A model generated the notes under the pieces. The model saw nothing but the letters and a program-made list of their open reading frames with translations. It had not been told where the DNA came from and did not search any database. Shown one piece after another: positions 1 to 8,373 of a DNA stretch of 64,000 bases. Where the stretch lies: the NCBI RefSeq assembly GCF_009760925.1, contig NZ_VRLV01000009.1:1-64000 (forward strand), given 5' to 3'. This stretch comes from Nonomuraea typhae (GTDB lineage: Bacteria; Actinomycetota; Actinomycetes; Streptosporangiales; Streptosporangiaceae). Each line of letters starts with the position of its first letter. Within the stretch, counting starts at the first letter, position 1. The position numbers were made by a program, and so were the translations under genes.

Positions 1-114
1 GGTGGTTATGGCGGGAAGGAAACACCCGGTTACATTCCGAACCCGGAAGTTAAGCTTCTCTGCGCCGATGGTACTGCACTCGGGAGGGTGTGGGAGAGTA
101 GGTCGCCGCCGCAC
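1..114 (+). rRNA. rrf: 5S ribosomal RNA (5' end cut by window edge)
   Basis: The conserved 5S core is visible: CCCGGTTACATTCCGAACCC near 27-46, GCGCCGATGGTACTGCA near 62-78 and GGGAGAGTAGG at 92-102. The 3' strand of helix I (cgccgccgcac) pairs with the first bases of the window, so only a few 5' nucleotides are missing. It should be the last gene of an rRNA operon, because a strong terminator follows and no tRNA is seen after it. Confidence 0.95.
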
Positions 115-128
115 AAATATTGATCAGG

Positions 129-160
129 AAGGGTCACCCCGCTACGGGGTGGCCCTTTCT
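129..160 (+). terminator. rRNA operon terminator
   Basis: A 13-bp stem (129-141 with 145-157, one G-U pair) with a 3-nt loop is followed by TTTCT. It sits 15 nt after 5S and also lies just beyond the stop of the convergent Lrp gene, so it may serve both strands. Confidence 0.85.
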
Positions 161-164
161 GTGT

Positions 165-614
165 TTATGCGCCAAGAAGCGGCTCCACACGGAACGGGAT
201 CTGTGTGGACAGGGCGATCGTCGAGTCCGTGCGTTGGACGGCCGGCGAGGCCAGGATCGTGGCGATGACGTCCTGGAGATGCTCGGTGCTTTTCGCCGCC
301 ACCCGGCACAGCAGGTCGTGCTGCCCACTGGTTCCGTGGACCTCCAGGATCTCGGGGACCGCGTGGAGGGCCTCCACGGCCTCGGTCAGCCGGCCCTGGG
401 CGATCTGGAGCCAGACGAAGGCCAGGATCGGGTAGCCGACCCTGGTGAGGTCGATCGTGGGGCCGAAGTCGACGATGACGCCGCGCGCGGTCAGCTTCTC
501 GACACGGGCCTGGACGGTGCCGCGTGCGACGCCCAGCAGCCGGGCCAGCTCGGTCAGGCCGATGCGCGGGTGTGCACGCATGGTGGCCAGGAGCCGGGCG
601 TCCAATGCATCCAT
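165..614 (-). CDS. Lrp/AsnC family transcriptional regulator
   Basis: The 149-residue protein has the two Lrp/AsnC parts: an N-terminal winged HTH (about residues 1-60, LTELARLLGVARGTVQARVEKL) and a C-terminal RAM/ligand domain (about 65-140, containing VHGTSGQHDLLCRV). The ATG start has a GGGAGA ribosome site. It is transcribed divergently from a phenylalanine hydroxylase 127 bp away, so it probably senses an aromatic amino acid and controls phhA; that role is inferred from context only. Confidence 0.9.
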   Translation of the reverse strand: MDALDARLLATMRAHPRIGLTELARLLGVARGTVQARVEKLTARGVIVDFGPTIDLTRVGYPILAFVWLQIAQGRLTEAVEALHAVPEILEVHGTSGQHDLLCRVAAKSTEHLQDVIATILASPAVQRTDSTIALSTQIPFRVEPLLGA

Positions 615-631
615 CGGATGTCTCCCTCAGA

Positions 632-650
632 ACTGGGCGATTCGACCAGT
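632..650. promoter_or_regulatory. Candidate Lrp-type operator between lrp and phhA
   Basis: The inverted repeat ACTGG-N9-CCAGT lies in the divergent intergenic region, 18 bp from the lrp start and 92 bp from the phhA start. It is a plausible binding site for the adjacent regulator, but it does not match a textbook Lrp consensus and could be chance. Confidence 0.3.
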
Positions 651-741
651 GTCTCACGTCCACGGCAAGCGATATTGAGCGGATCGGGCAGGAGAACTGC
701 TCGCTCTTGCCAGCGAAAGCTGGAATTGCTGTCATTTCCTC

Positions 742-1623
742 ATGTTCGAGGAAGCACAGTACTTCGCCCCGGTGGCGACGCAGGGGGACGGCTCGGTCGT
801 GGTCGAGCTGTCGCGTTCGCACCCGGGGTTCGCCGACCCGGTGTATCGGGCCCGGCGCAACGCGATCGCGGGGCTCGCGGTGAACCATCGGCGGGGAATG
901 CCGATTCCGGCCGCTGAGTACACCGAGGAAGAGCACGGCATCTGGGCGCTGGTCGCCGGCGAACTGGCCGTCAAGCACAAGCGGTATGCCACGGCGGAGT
1001 ACCTGGACGGCGCTGCCCGGCTCGGCCTGCCGTACGACCGGATTCCGCAGCTCGAAGAGGTGAGTGAGCTGCTGGAGCCGCTCACCGGGTTCCGGTACCT
1101 TCCGGCGGCGGGGCTGGTGCCGCTGCGGGACTTCTACGGGGTGCTGGATGATGGGTATTTCCACTCCACGCAGTACATCCGCCATCATTCGGTGCCGTTC
1201 TACACGCCTGAGCCCGATGTCATCCATGAGGTGATCGGGCATGCCAACGCGCTGGCCAACGATCGGTTCGCGGCGTTGTACCGGCTTGCGGGGCAGGCGG
1301 CGCGGCGGGTGGAGAGCGATGCGGCGCTGGAGTTCGTCTCGAAGGTGTTCTGGTTCACGCTGGAGTTCGGCGTGATGGCCGAGGGCGAGGAACTACGGGC
1401 CTACGGGGCGGGGATTCTGTCGTCCTATGGGGAGATCGAGGAGTTCCGGGGGATGCGGATCCTGCCGCTCGATCTGCGGGAGATGGGGCAGACGGAGTAC
1501 GACATCACGAAATACCAGGATGTGCTGTTCCGGGCGGAGTCGATGCAGCACCTGGAGGACGTGGTCGGCGGCTTCTGGGCGACCTGTGACGACGAGTCGA
1601 TCGCGGAGCTTACGCGCGGCTAG
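742..1623 (+). CDS. phhA: Phenylalanine 4-monooxygenase (aromatic amino acid hydroxylase)
   Basis: This 293-residue cytosolic non-haem iron enzyme converts phenylalanine to tyrosine with O2 and a pterin cofactor. The iron ligands are visible: His162 and His167 in PDVIHEVIGH and Glu208 in WFTLEFG, with the 41-residue His-Glu spacing of bacterial PheH. The PEPDVIHE and YFHSTQYIRHHS segments are typical. No clear Shine-Dalgarno precedes ATG 742 (gtcatttcctcATG), so the message may be leaderless. The divergent Lrp gene suggests amino-acid-dependent control of phenylalanine catabolism. No pterin-recycling gene is adjacent. Confidence 0.92.
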   Translation: MFEEAQYFAPVATQGDGSVVVELSRSHPGFADPVYRARRNAIAGLAVNHRRGMPIPAAEYTEEEHGIWALVAGELAVKHKRYATAEYLDGAARLGLPYDRIPQLEEVSELLEPLTGFRYLPAAGLVPLRDFYGVLDDGYFHSTQYIRHHSVPFYTPEPDVIHEVIGHANALANDRFAALYRLAGQAARRVESDAALEFVSKVFWFTLEFGVMAEGEELRAYGAGILSSYGEIEEFRGMRILPLDLREMGQTEYDITKYQDVLFRAESMQHLEDVVGGFWATCDDESIAELTRG

Positions 1624-1630
1624 CAGTCTT

Positions 1631-1664
1631 CATGATTTCTCACCATAATGCGTGAGAAATCATG
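1631..1664. repeat. Perfect 13-bp inverted repeat after phhA
   Basis: CATGATTTCTCAC (1631-1643) and GTGAGAAATCATG (1652-1664) are perfect complements around an 8-nt loop. The stem is AT-rich against a GC-rich background and has no T-tract. It starts 7 nt after the phhA stop and covers an ATG (1648) that is a possible but unlikely start of the next gene. It may be a terminator-like hairpin or an operator. Confidence 0.7.
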
Positions 1665-1680
1665 GGGAAGGGCTAGTGAG

Positions 1681-2562
1681 GTGTGGGGACGGGTGCTCCT
1701 GGCTACCGTCCTCATGCTGCCCGGAGGGATAGGCGTCCTGCCCGTACGTGCCGCACGGGTCACCTCGCCTGCCGTACGGGAGACCGCCGGCGAGGTGTAC
1801 GGCCCGGCCAGAACCGCGCCGGTCAAGGCGCCCGAACTCGAATCCAAGGAGATCACCCGGCGGCTCGACGCCTTCCTGGCAGGGCGGGCGGGGCCGGTGA
1901 CGGCCACGGTCAGGGATCTGGTCACCGGGCGGATCTACCGCTACCACCGCCACGAACGGCTCATCACGGCCAGCGCCGCCAAGGCGCTCATTCTCATGGC
2001 CCTGCTGCGGAAGACCCCCTGGCGCGAACTGGACCGTGCGGCACGGCACGACGCCGACATCATGATCCGCTACAGCGACAATCACGCGGCCGACCGGCTG
2101 TGGACGCGGATCGGTGGCGCCGCGGGGTTCAGCAGGGCCGCGAAGGCGTTCGGCCTGCGGCACACGCAGGGCGTCCCGGGCGACTGCCTCGACCTGTTCT
2201 GCTGGGGCATCACCAAGACCTCGGCCGACGACCAGGTGCGGCTGATGAGCGCGCTGGTGTCCAAGAAGAGCCCGCTGCCGGCGAAGGACCGCGAGCGCGT
2301 GCTCACGCTGATGCGCGGCGTAGCCGACGGCCAGAACTGGGGCGTGCGCGCGGGAGCGTGCAAGGGCGACCAGGTGGCGCTGAAGAACGGCTGGCTCAAG
2401 CGGGTCTCGACCAAGCGCTGGGCCGTGGTCAGCACCGGGCTGATCGGCAGGAGGTTCGCGGTGGCGGTCCTGTCCGAGGGCAGCGCGGACGTGGGTGACG
2501 GCATCGCCACGGTCGAGGGCGTGGTCACCCGCATCCTCAGGTCGTTCAGGAAGTGCGGCTAG
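1681..2562 (+). CDS. Secreted class A beta-lactamase-fold serine hydrolase
   Basis: The protein has an N-terminal signal segment (VLLATVLMLPGGIGVLPVRA) and the three penicillin-recognising motifs in order: SxxK as SAAK, SxN as SDN (MIRYSDNHAAD), and KTG-like KNG (VALKNGW). This is the active-site set of class A beta-lactamases and related secreted hydrolases; true antibiotic hydrolysis is not shown. I prefer GTG 1681, which has gggaagg about 9 nt upstream and directly precedes the hydrophobic signal. ATG 1648 is also in frame but lies in the loop of the inverted repeat. No partner genes are apparent. Confidence 0.82.
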   Translation: MWGRVLLATVLMLPGGIGVLPVRAARVTSPAVRETAGEVYGPARTAPVKAPELESKEITRRLDAFLAGRAGPVTATVRDLVTGRIYRYHRHERLITASAAKALILMALLRKTPWRELDRAARHDADIMIRYSDNHAADRLWTRIGGAAGFSRAAKAFGLRHTQGVPGDCLDLFCWGITKTSADDQVRLMSALVSKKSPLPAKDRERVLTLMRGVADGQNWGVRAGACKGDQVALKNGWLKRVSTKRWAVVSTGLIGRRFAVAVLSEGSADVGDGIATVEGVVTRILRSFRKCG

Positions 2563-2569
2563 GTGCTAG

Positions 2570-3274
2570 CTAGGGCGTGACGAGGCGATAGCCGACTCCT
2601 CTGACCGTCTGGATGAGCTGGTCGTCCTCGTCGCCGAGCCTGGCGCGCAGTCTCTTGACGTGGACGGCGATGGTGTTGGTGGAGGTCGCGTCGGTGGCGT
2701 TCCATACGTGGCGCATGATCTGCTCGCGGGTGACCGTGCGGTCGGCGTTGCGCATCAGGTAGTGCAGCAGCTCGAACTCGCGCAGCGGCAGGTGTACGGC
2801 GTGGCCGCCGACCCTGACCTGGTAGGCGCGTACGTCGAGCTCCACTTCACCCACGCGCAGCAGCGACCGTGACTCCGGCGAGGCGGCCTGGACGAACGGG
2901 AGCAACTCCAGCACCCGGTACGGCCGGGCCACACAGGCCGCGGCACCCGCCGCCAGAGCCTGCACCGCCTGTTCGGCATGCCCCTCTCCGACGCCGAGCA
3001 GCACGGGTACGGCTCGCGCGAGCCGTACCGCGCGCACGAACTCCACGGCGCTGATCACCGGCAGCGTGGCGGCGACCAGCACCACATCGGGCCTTAAAGC
3101 CCCGGCCTGGAGCAGCGCCTGCGCGCCGTCGCCGACGCCGGCGACCGTCACGCCCTCGCGTTCGAGCGCGGTGGCCAGCTCCTGGACGATGCTCTCGTCG
3201 GGGTCGGCCACCAGCAGCACGGGCGCCGTACGAGTGTCCCCGTGCACCTCGGATGCCGTCTGCTGGTGGGCCAT
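2570..3274 (-). CDS. Atypical OmpR-type response regulator, phosphoacceptor lost
   Basis: It has a receiver-like domain (about 17-125) and a winged-helix DNA-binding domain (about 135-234, with LPLREFELLHYLMRN and DQLIQTVRGVGYRLV). The position of the phosphorylated Asp is Ala68 (PDVVLVAATLP) and the conserved Lys is Arg117 (CVARPYR), so ordinary aspartyl phosphorylation should not occur. It is the last gene of the pst operon: its ATG shares one base with the pstB stop. It probably regulates phosphate uptake or a related response through another signal; the target is unknown. Confidence 0.85.
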   Translation of the reverse strand: MAHQQTASEVHGDTRTAPVLLVADPDESIVQELATALEREGVTVAGVGDGAQALLQAGALRPDVVLVAATLPVISAVEFVRAVRLARAVPVLLGVGEGHAEQAVQALAAGAAACVARPYRVLELLPFVQAASPESRSLLRVGEVELDVRAYQVRVGGHAVHLPLREFELLHYLMRNADRTVTREQIMRHVWNATDATSTNTIAVHVKRLRARLGDEDDQLIQTVRGVGYRLVTP

Positions 3275-4113
3275 CAGCCGAATCGTCCGGTGATGTAGTC
3301 TTCGGTGCGCTTGTCGGAGGGATTGGTGAAGATCCGACTGGTTTCGTCAAACTCGACCAGGCGGCCGTGCCGTACCTGCTGCTCGTCGACGTCGGCGGTG
3401 AAGAACGCCGTGCGGTCGGAGACGCGCGCGGCCTGCTGCATGTTGTGCGTCACGATCACGATCGTGTAATCGCGCGACAGCTCCTGCATCAGGTCCTCGA
3501 TCTTGGTGGTGGCGATCGGGTCGAGTGCGGAGCAGGGCTCGTCCATGAGGATGACCTCGGGCCTCACCGCGATCGCGCGGGCGATGCACAGGCGCTGCTG
3601 CTGGCCGCCGGACAGGGACAGGGCGTTCTGCTTGAGCTTGTCCTTGACCTCGTCCCAGAGGGCCGCCTGGGTGAGCGCCTGCTCGACCAGGTCGTCCATC
3701 TTGCCCTTCATGCCGTTGACGCGGGGGCCGTAGGCGATGTTGTCGTAGATGGACTTGGGGAAGGGGTTCGGCTTCTGGAAGACCATGCCGATACGGCGGC
3801 GCACCTCGATGGGGTCGACGTGGTCGCCGTAGAGGTCCTCGCCGTGGTAGGTGATCGTGCCGGCGGCGCGGGCTCCGGGGATGAGGTCGTTCATCCGGTT
3901 GAAGCAGCGAAGCACCGTGGACTTGCCGCAGCCGGACGGGCCGATCATGGCGGTGATCTCACGGTTGCCGATCGTCATGTCGACGTTGCGGACGGCTTCG
4001 TAGTCACCGTAGTAGACGCTCAGGTTCGCGACGGTGAACACCGGATCCAAGGCTTCGATGTTGCGGGGGGCCTCTGGGCCGCGGACGGTGATGTTCGGCA
4101 TGATCTCGGTCAT
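3274..4113 (-). CDS. pstB: Phosphate ABC transporter ATP-binding protein
   Basis: This 279-residue cytoplasmic ATPase energises high-affinity phosphate import. It has Walker A GPSGCGKST, the Q-loop stretch IGMVFQKPNPFPKSIYDN typical of PstB, the signature LSGGQQQR, Walker B VILMDEPCSALD and the H-loop VTHNMQQA. It lies 7 nt after pstA and shares one base with the following regulator gene. The order pstS-C-A-B is canonical, but no phoU follows. Confidence 0.97.
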   Translation of the reverse strand: MTEIMPNITVRGPEAPRNIEALDPVFTVANLSVYYGDYEAVRNVDMTIGNREITAMIGPSGCGKSTVLRCFNRMNDLIPGARAAGTITYHGEDLYGDHVDPIEVRRRIGMVFQKPNPFPKSIYDNIAYGPRVNGMKGKMDDLVEQALTQAALWDEVKDKLKQNALSLSGGQQQRLCIARAIAVRPEVILMDEPCSALDPIATTKIEDLMQELSRDYTIVIVTHNMQQAARVSDRTAFFTADVDEQQVRHGRLVEFDETSRIFTNPSDKRTEDYITGRFG

Positions 4114-4120
4114 TTCTTCC

Positions 4121-5017
4121 TTACCACCGCTTCTGGTAGCGGTTACGGAGCCAGATGGCCACTGAGTTCATCAGCAGCAGGATCGCCAACAGAACCACGA
4201 TCGCGGCGGCGCCGATGATCTGGATCTCGGGCCTGGAGTTGGTGATCAGGTTGTAAATCTGGACCGGCAGAACGGAGAAACTGCTGCTCAGCCCGTCGGG
4301 GTTGAAGCGGACCAGAGTGGCCGCGCCGAGCAGCAGGAAGGGCGCCGCCTCGCCGATCGCGCGAGACAGCGCCAGAATGGAACCGGTGGCGATACCCGGC
4401 ACCGATGCGGGGAGCACCTGCCGCCAGATCGTCTGCCACTGGGTGGCGCCGAGCGCCAGCGACCCCTCGCGGATCGAGGGCGGCACGGACTTGATGGCCT
4501 CGCGGGCCGCGATGATCACGATGGGCAGCACCAGCAGCGACAAGGTGATCGCGCCGGTGATCACGCTGGGCCCCAGGCCGAAGCCGCGGGAGATGACGCC
4601 GAGGCCGAGGATGCCGTAGACGATCGAGGGAACGGCCGCCAGGTTGGCGATGTTCAGCTCGATCAGCCGGTTGTACCACTTGGTCTTGTCGGCGTACTCC
4701 TCCAGGTAGACCGCCGCGAGCACGCCCGTGGGCAGTGCCATGACCGCGGTCAGCGCGACGACCCAGAGCGTGCCCATGATGCCGGACAGCACGCCGGCCG
4801 TCTCGGCGTTGGCCGTGCGCAGCGACGGAAAGTTCTGAAGGAGGTTCAGGTCGAGCCGGTGCCAGCCCTGGCTCACCACGTAGACGAGCAGCACGGCCAG
4901 GAAGACCATGGCGATGGCCAGGCTGGAGAGCAGCGCGACGCGGAACAGGTGTTCCTTGAGCGGCCTGCCCTGGCTGGCCAGCCGTACGGTCGAGGCAGGT
5001 GTGGACAGGATTGCCAT
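4121..5017 (-). CDS. pstA: Phosphate ABC transporter permease PstA
   Basis: The 298-residue membrane subunit has about six hydrophobic helices and the binding-protein-dependent transport EAA-type loop around REAIKSVPPSIREGSLALGATQWQ. With PstC it forms the phosphate channel. Its ATG shares a base with the pstC stop, so the two are translationally coupled. The N-terminal extension before the first helix is about 25 residues, which is usual. Confidence 0.96.
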   Translation of the reverse strand: MAILSTPASTVRLASQGRPLKEHLFRVALLSSLAIAMVFLAVLLVYVVSQGWHRLDLNLLQNFPSLRTANAETAGVLSGIMGTLWVVALTAVMALPTGVLAAVYLEEYADKTKWYNRLIELNIANLAAVPSIVYGILGLGVISRGFGLGPSVITGAITLSLLVLPIVIIAAREAIKSVPPSIREGSLALGATQWQTIWRQVLPASVPGIATGSILALSRAIGEAAPFLLLGAATLVRFNPDGLSSSFSVLPVQIYNLITNSRPEIQIIGAAAIVVLLAILLLMNSVAIWLRNRYQKRW

Positions 5018-5958
5018 CAGTCGTACACCTCGCGGTACTTCTGCACCATGCGGGCGCTGAACCAGTTCATCGCGAAGGTGATGATGAACAGCAGCGAGCC
5101 CACAGCGAAGATCGTCTTGTAGGGGATCGAGCCGGTGGACAGGTCGCCCGCGCCGGCCTGGGCGATGAAGGCGGCCATGGTGGCCATCTCGTTGGTCGGG
5201 TCGAAGGTGAAGATCGACTTGAAGCCGCCCGCGACCGCCACGATCATCGTCTCGCCCGCGGCGCGGGAGATGGCCAGAATGGTCGCGGCCACGATGCCGG
5301 AGAACGCGGCGGGCACGACGACCCGGACCGAGGTCAGCATCTTCGAGGCGCCCAGCGCGAAGGAGCCCTCGCGCAAGCCGTTCGGCACGGCGGCCATGGA
5401 GTCCTCGGACAGGGAGGCAACGATCGGGATGATCATGATTCCGACGAGCAGTCCGGCCGACAGCGCGTTCTTCGCCTCCAGGTTCAGGAAGGGGAAGATG
5501 TTCTTCAGCAGCGGCGTGAGGAAGGTCAGCGCGAAGTAACCGAAGACGACGGTCGGGACGCCGGCCAGGATCTCCAGCACGGGCTTGAAGAACTTGCGCA
5601 CGCCGGGCTTGGCGTACTCCGAGAGGTAGATCGCCGCGGCCAGGCCCAGCGGGACCGCCACGATGACCGCGATGAGGGTGATCTCCAGCGTGGCCACCAC
5701 GATCGGCCAGACGCCGAAGGTCGCCGGCTTGATCAGCGGGCCCCAGTTCGTCGAGCCGAAGAACTCGCCGATGTTCACCGCCTGGAAGAACTCGATCGTC
5801 GGCTCGACCAGGGAGTAGATGATGCCCAGCGTGGTCGCGATCGAGACCAGCGCCGCCGCCAGCAGCAGCGCCTTGATCAGAGCTTCGCCGTAACGCGGGC
5901 GCGACCGCGCCAGGGACCTGCCGGTCCCCGGAGCGGTCGCTTCGGGCTGCGCAGCCAT
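5017..5958 (-). CDS. pstC: Phosphate ABC transporter permease PstC
   Basis: The 313-residue permease has six predicted membrane segments and the EAA loop SMAAVPNGLREGSFALGASK. Residues 1-25 are hydrophilic and cytoplasmic. It pairs with PstA in the inner-membrane pore. It is coupled to pstS upstream and pstA downstream by one-base stop/start overlaps. Confidence 0.96.
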   Translation of the reverse strand: MAAQPEATAPGTGRSLARSRPRYGEALIKALLLAAALVSIATTLGIIYSLVEPTIEFFQAVNIGEFFGSTNWGPLIKPATFGVWPIVVATLEITLIAVIVAVPLGLAAAIYLSEYAKPGVRKFFKPVLEILAGVPTVVFGYFALTFLTPLLKNIFPFLNLEAKNALSAGLLVGIMIIPIVASLSEDSMAAVPNGLREGSFALGASKMLTSVRVVVPAAFSGIVAATILAISRAAGETMIVAVAGGFKSIFTFDPTNEMATMAAFIAQAGAGDLSTGSIPYKTIFAVGSLLFIITFAMNWFSARMVQKYREVYD

Positions 5959-6962
5959 CAGCTCGCCTTCAGCGCCGTGATGTCGCTCTTGAGCTTGGCC
6001 TCCTGCTCCGCGTTGAGCGGAATGAACTTCGCCTCCTTGGCCAGGGAGCCGATGTTGGCGGCCAGGTAGTCGAGGAACGCGGCGACCTCGGGGCGCTTCG
6101 CGGCCGTGGTCGAGGGGTAGACGAACAGCGAGCGGGCCAGCGGCGTGTACTTGCCGCCCTGGGCCGACTCGACGCTCGGGGCGACGCAGCCGCTGCCGGA
6201 GTCGATCTCGACGGCGGTCAGCTTGTCCATGTTCTCTTCGTAGTAGGTGAACCCGAAGTAGCCCAGGCCACCCTTGGCGCCGGCGACACCGGTGACGATG
6301 TCGTTGTCGTTCTCGGAGGGGCTGTAGTCCTTGCGGCTGGCGCCCTCCTCACCGTTGATCTCGTCGGTGAAGTAGTCGAACGTGCCCGAGTCGGCGCCGG
6401 GGCCGTACAGCTTCAGCGCCTCGGCCGGGAACTTGGCGTCGACGTCCTTCCACGTCTTGACCTTGCCCTCGGCGGCGGGCTCCCACATCTTCTTGAGCTG
6501 TGCCGTGGTGAGGCACTTGGCCCAGGTGTTCTCCTTGGGCACGACCACGGTCAGGGCGTCGGTGGCCACCGTCAGCTCGGTGAACTTGATGCCCTTGCCC
6601 TCGCAGGCCGTCTTCTCCTCGTCCTTGATCGGGCGGGAGGCGTTGGAGATGTCGGTCTCGCCGGCGCAGAACTTCTCGAAGCCACCACCGGTGCCGGAGG
6701 TGCCGACCGGAACCTTGACCGTAGGCTGCTCCTCGCCGAAGGCCTCGCTGGCCACCGAGATGAGCGGGGCGACGGTGCTGGAACCGTCGATCTTGATCTC
6801 GCCGCTCAGACCGGCGGCGGGCTCGGAGGCGCTGTTGCTGGCCGCCGGGGCGGAGGCTTCGGGGCTGGCCGCAGTGCTACCGCCGCCGCCACAGGCCGCC
6901 GCGAAGGAAACGACGAAGGCGGCCGTCGCCACCGCGCTCAGGCGGCGCTGTCCACTGGTCAC
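5958..6962 (-). CDS. pstS: Phosphate-binding lipoprotein PstS
   Basis: The 334-residue extracytoplasmic receptor delivers phosphate to PstCA. It has a lipoprotein signal with lipobox FAAAC followed by GGGGS and a Ser/Ala/Pro-rich spacer. The phosphate-binding PBP fold starts at GEIKIDGSSTVAPL and includes the anion-binding loop GTSGTGGGFEKFCAGETDI. It is the first gene of the operon, and a candidate PHO box lies about 60 bp upstream. Confidence 0.96.
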   Translation of the reverse strand: MTSGQRRLSAVATAAFVVSFAAACGGGGSTAASPEASAPAASNSASEPAAGLSGEIKIDGSSTVAPLISVASEAFGEEQPTVKVPVGTSGTGGGFEKFCAGETDISNASRPIKDEEKTACEGKGIKFTELTVATDALTVVVPKENTWAKCLTTAQLKKMWEPAAEGKVKTWKDVDAKFPAEALKLYGPGADSGTFDYFTDEINGEEGASRKDYSPSENDNDIVTGVAGAKGGLGYFGFTYYEENMDKLTAVEIDSGSGCVAPSVESAQGGKYTPLARSLFVYPSTTAAKRPEVAAFLDYLAANIGSLAKEAKFIPLNAEQEAKLKSDITALKAS

Positions 6963-7020
6963 GGTTTTGTGTCCTTCTCGTACGGAGATCCATGCTTTCT
7001 ACGAGACAGATAAAACTGGG

Positions 7021-7042
7021 GAAAAGTGAACGGAAATGAAAC
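7021..7042 (-). promoter_or_regulatory. Candidate PhoP (PHO) box upstream of pstS
   Basis: Read on the minus strand there are two adjacent 11-nt direct repeat units, GTTTCATTTCC (7042-7032) and GTTCACTTTTC (7031-7021). This matches the 11-nt periodic GTTCAC-type repeats known for actinobacterial PhoP boxes. It lies 59-80 bp upstream of the pstS start, as expected for phosphate-starvation activation. Confidence 0.55.
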
Positions 7043-7113
7043 GAGTCGTGACCGGTGTCGGAAGTCGTGCCGCGCCTCGTGTGAATAGCTCCTCAAGCGG
7101 CATGCTGGACCCC

Positions 7114-7584
7114 ATGACGTATCGCGTATGCCTGGTGTGCATGGGGAACATCTGCCGCTCGCCGATGGCCGAGGTGGTGCTGCGGGCCACGCTGGCCGAG
7201 AACGGCCTGGCCGGCGTGGTCGTGGAGAGCGCGGGGACGGGAGACTGGCACGTGGGCGGGCCCATGGACCAGAGGGCCGCCGAGACGCTGGCCGCCGGCG
7301 GGTACGACGGCTCGGCGCATCGGGCCAGGCAGTTCACCCGGGAGTGGTTCGACCGGTTTGACCTGGTCCTCGTGATGGATTCCGGCAATCTGCGCGCCCT
7401 CCGCACGCTCGCCCCCGCGGGGCGGGAGGTGCGCCTGTTCCGCTCGTACGACCCCGCCGCGCCGGCCGACGCCGAGGTCCCGGACCCCTACTACGGTGGC
7501 CAGGACGGCTTCGACGAGGTGTTGCGGCAGGTCAGGGCCGCTTCGGAGGGGCTGGCCAAACAGCTGGCCGCCGAGCTCCGGTGA
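7114..7584 (+). CDS. Low-molecular-weight protein-tyrosine phosphatase
   Basis: The signature C-x5-R-S loop is at the N-terminus (CMGNICRSP) and the general-acid loop DPYYGG is near the C-terminus, the two catalytic elements of the LMW-PTP family. It dephosphorylates tyrosine-phosphorylated proteins in the cytosol or, in pathogens, after secretion; the substrate here is unknown. ATG 7114 puts the beta strand before the P-loop at the usual place; ATG 7102 is four codons upstream. Its TGA overlaps the GTG of the next gene. Confidence 0.9.
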   Translation: MTYRVCLVCMGNICRSPMAEVVLRATLAENGLAGVVVESAGTGDWHVGGPMDQRAAETLAAGGYDGSAHRARQFTREWFDRFDLVLVMDSGNLRALRTLAPAGREVRLFRSYDPAAPADAEVPDPYYGGQDGFDEVLRQVRAASEGLAKQLAAELR

Positions 7585-8372
7585 AGGTGGTCCAGCACCT
7601 CGGCGCCTCACACGCCTGGCGGCTGGAGCGCGGGGTGCTCGACGACGGGCGGGAGGTCTTCGTCAAGACCGGTGCTGTTTCCGCTTTGTTCACTTCCGAG
7701 GCGGCGGGGCTGCGCTGGCTGGGGGAGGCGGCGGAGGCCGCCGAGGTGATCGACGTGGACGCGGATCGGCTGGTGCTGTCGTGGGTGGAGGCCGAGCGGC
7801 CGACCCCGGTGGCGGCCGAGCGGTTCGGGCGGATGCTGGCGCGCATGCATCGCGCCGGGGCCGACGGGTTCGGGGCGCCTTGGCCCGGGTTCATCGCCGA
7901 GCTGCCGATGGACAACGCGGCCGCGTCCGACTGGCCGGCGTTCTACGCTTCTCGCCGCGTTCTCCCCTTCGTACGGCAGGCCGGGGTGTTGTCGGCGGGG
8001 GAGGTGGCTCAGGTGGAGGCTGCGGTCGCGAAATTTCCGGAAATTTCCGGGCCGGCCGAGCCGCCTGCCCGCATCCACGGCGACCTGTGGAGCGGCAACG
8101 TGATGTGGTCGGGCGGCACCGGCGTGCTCATCGACCCGGCCGCCCACGGCGGGCATCGGGAGACGGATCTGGCCATGCTCGACCTGTTCGGCACGCCGTA
8201 CCTGGACCGGATCCTCGGCGCCTACCGGGAGGAGTGCCCGCTGGCGGACGGGTGGCGGGAGCGGGTGCCCCTGCATCAGCTGCACCCGTTGCTGGTGCAT
8301 GTCGTGCTTTACGGCGACGGGTATCGGGGACAGCTGATGGGCGCGGTGGAACGGGTCCTCCGGCTGGGCTGA
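7581..8372 (+). CDS. Fructosamine/ketosamine-3-kinase family protein
   Basis: The 263-residue protein has the kinase-like fold of fructosamine kinases: the catalytic-loop signature IHGDLWSGNVMW (about 170) and the metal-binding segment LIDPAAHGGHRETDLAML. Family members phosphorylate glycated amines so the sugar is released (protein deglycation). It starts with GTG in a GTGA overlap with the phosphatase gene, so the two are co-translated. Specificity is not readable from sequence. Confidence 0.88.
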   Translation: MKVVQHLGASHAWRLERGVLDDGREVFVKTGAVSALFTSEAAGLRWLGEAAEAAEVIDVDADRLVLSWVEAERPTPVAAERFGRMLARMHRAGADGFGAPWPGFIAELPMDNAAASDWPAFYASRRVLPFVRQAGVLSAGEVAQVEAAVAKFPEISGPAEPPARIHGDLWSGNVMWSGGTGVLIDPAAHGGHRETDLAMLDLFGTPYLDRILGAYREECPLADGWRERVPLHQLHPLLVHVVLYGDGYRGQLMGAVERVLRLG

Positions 8373-8373
8373 C

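Noticed and set aside
142..1242. A 366-codon open frame on the minus strand across the Lrp and phhA genes
   Set aside because: It is antisense to phhA and in another frame of lrp; composition is Arg/Pro/His-rich shadow protein, and both true genes have clear family motifs.
4999..6069. A 356-codon plus-strand frame over pstC and pstS
   Set aside because: Arg/Gln/Asp/His-rich shadow of clear Pst genes.
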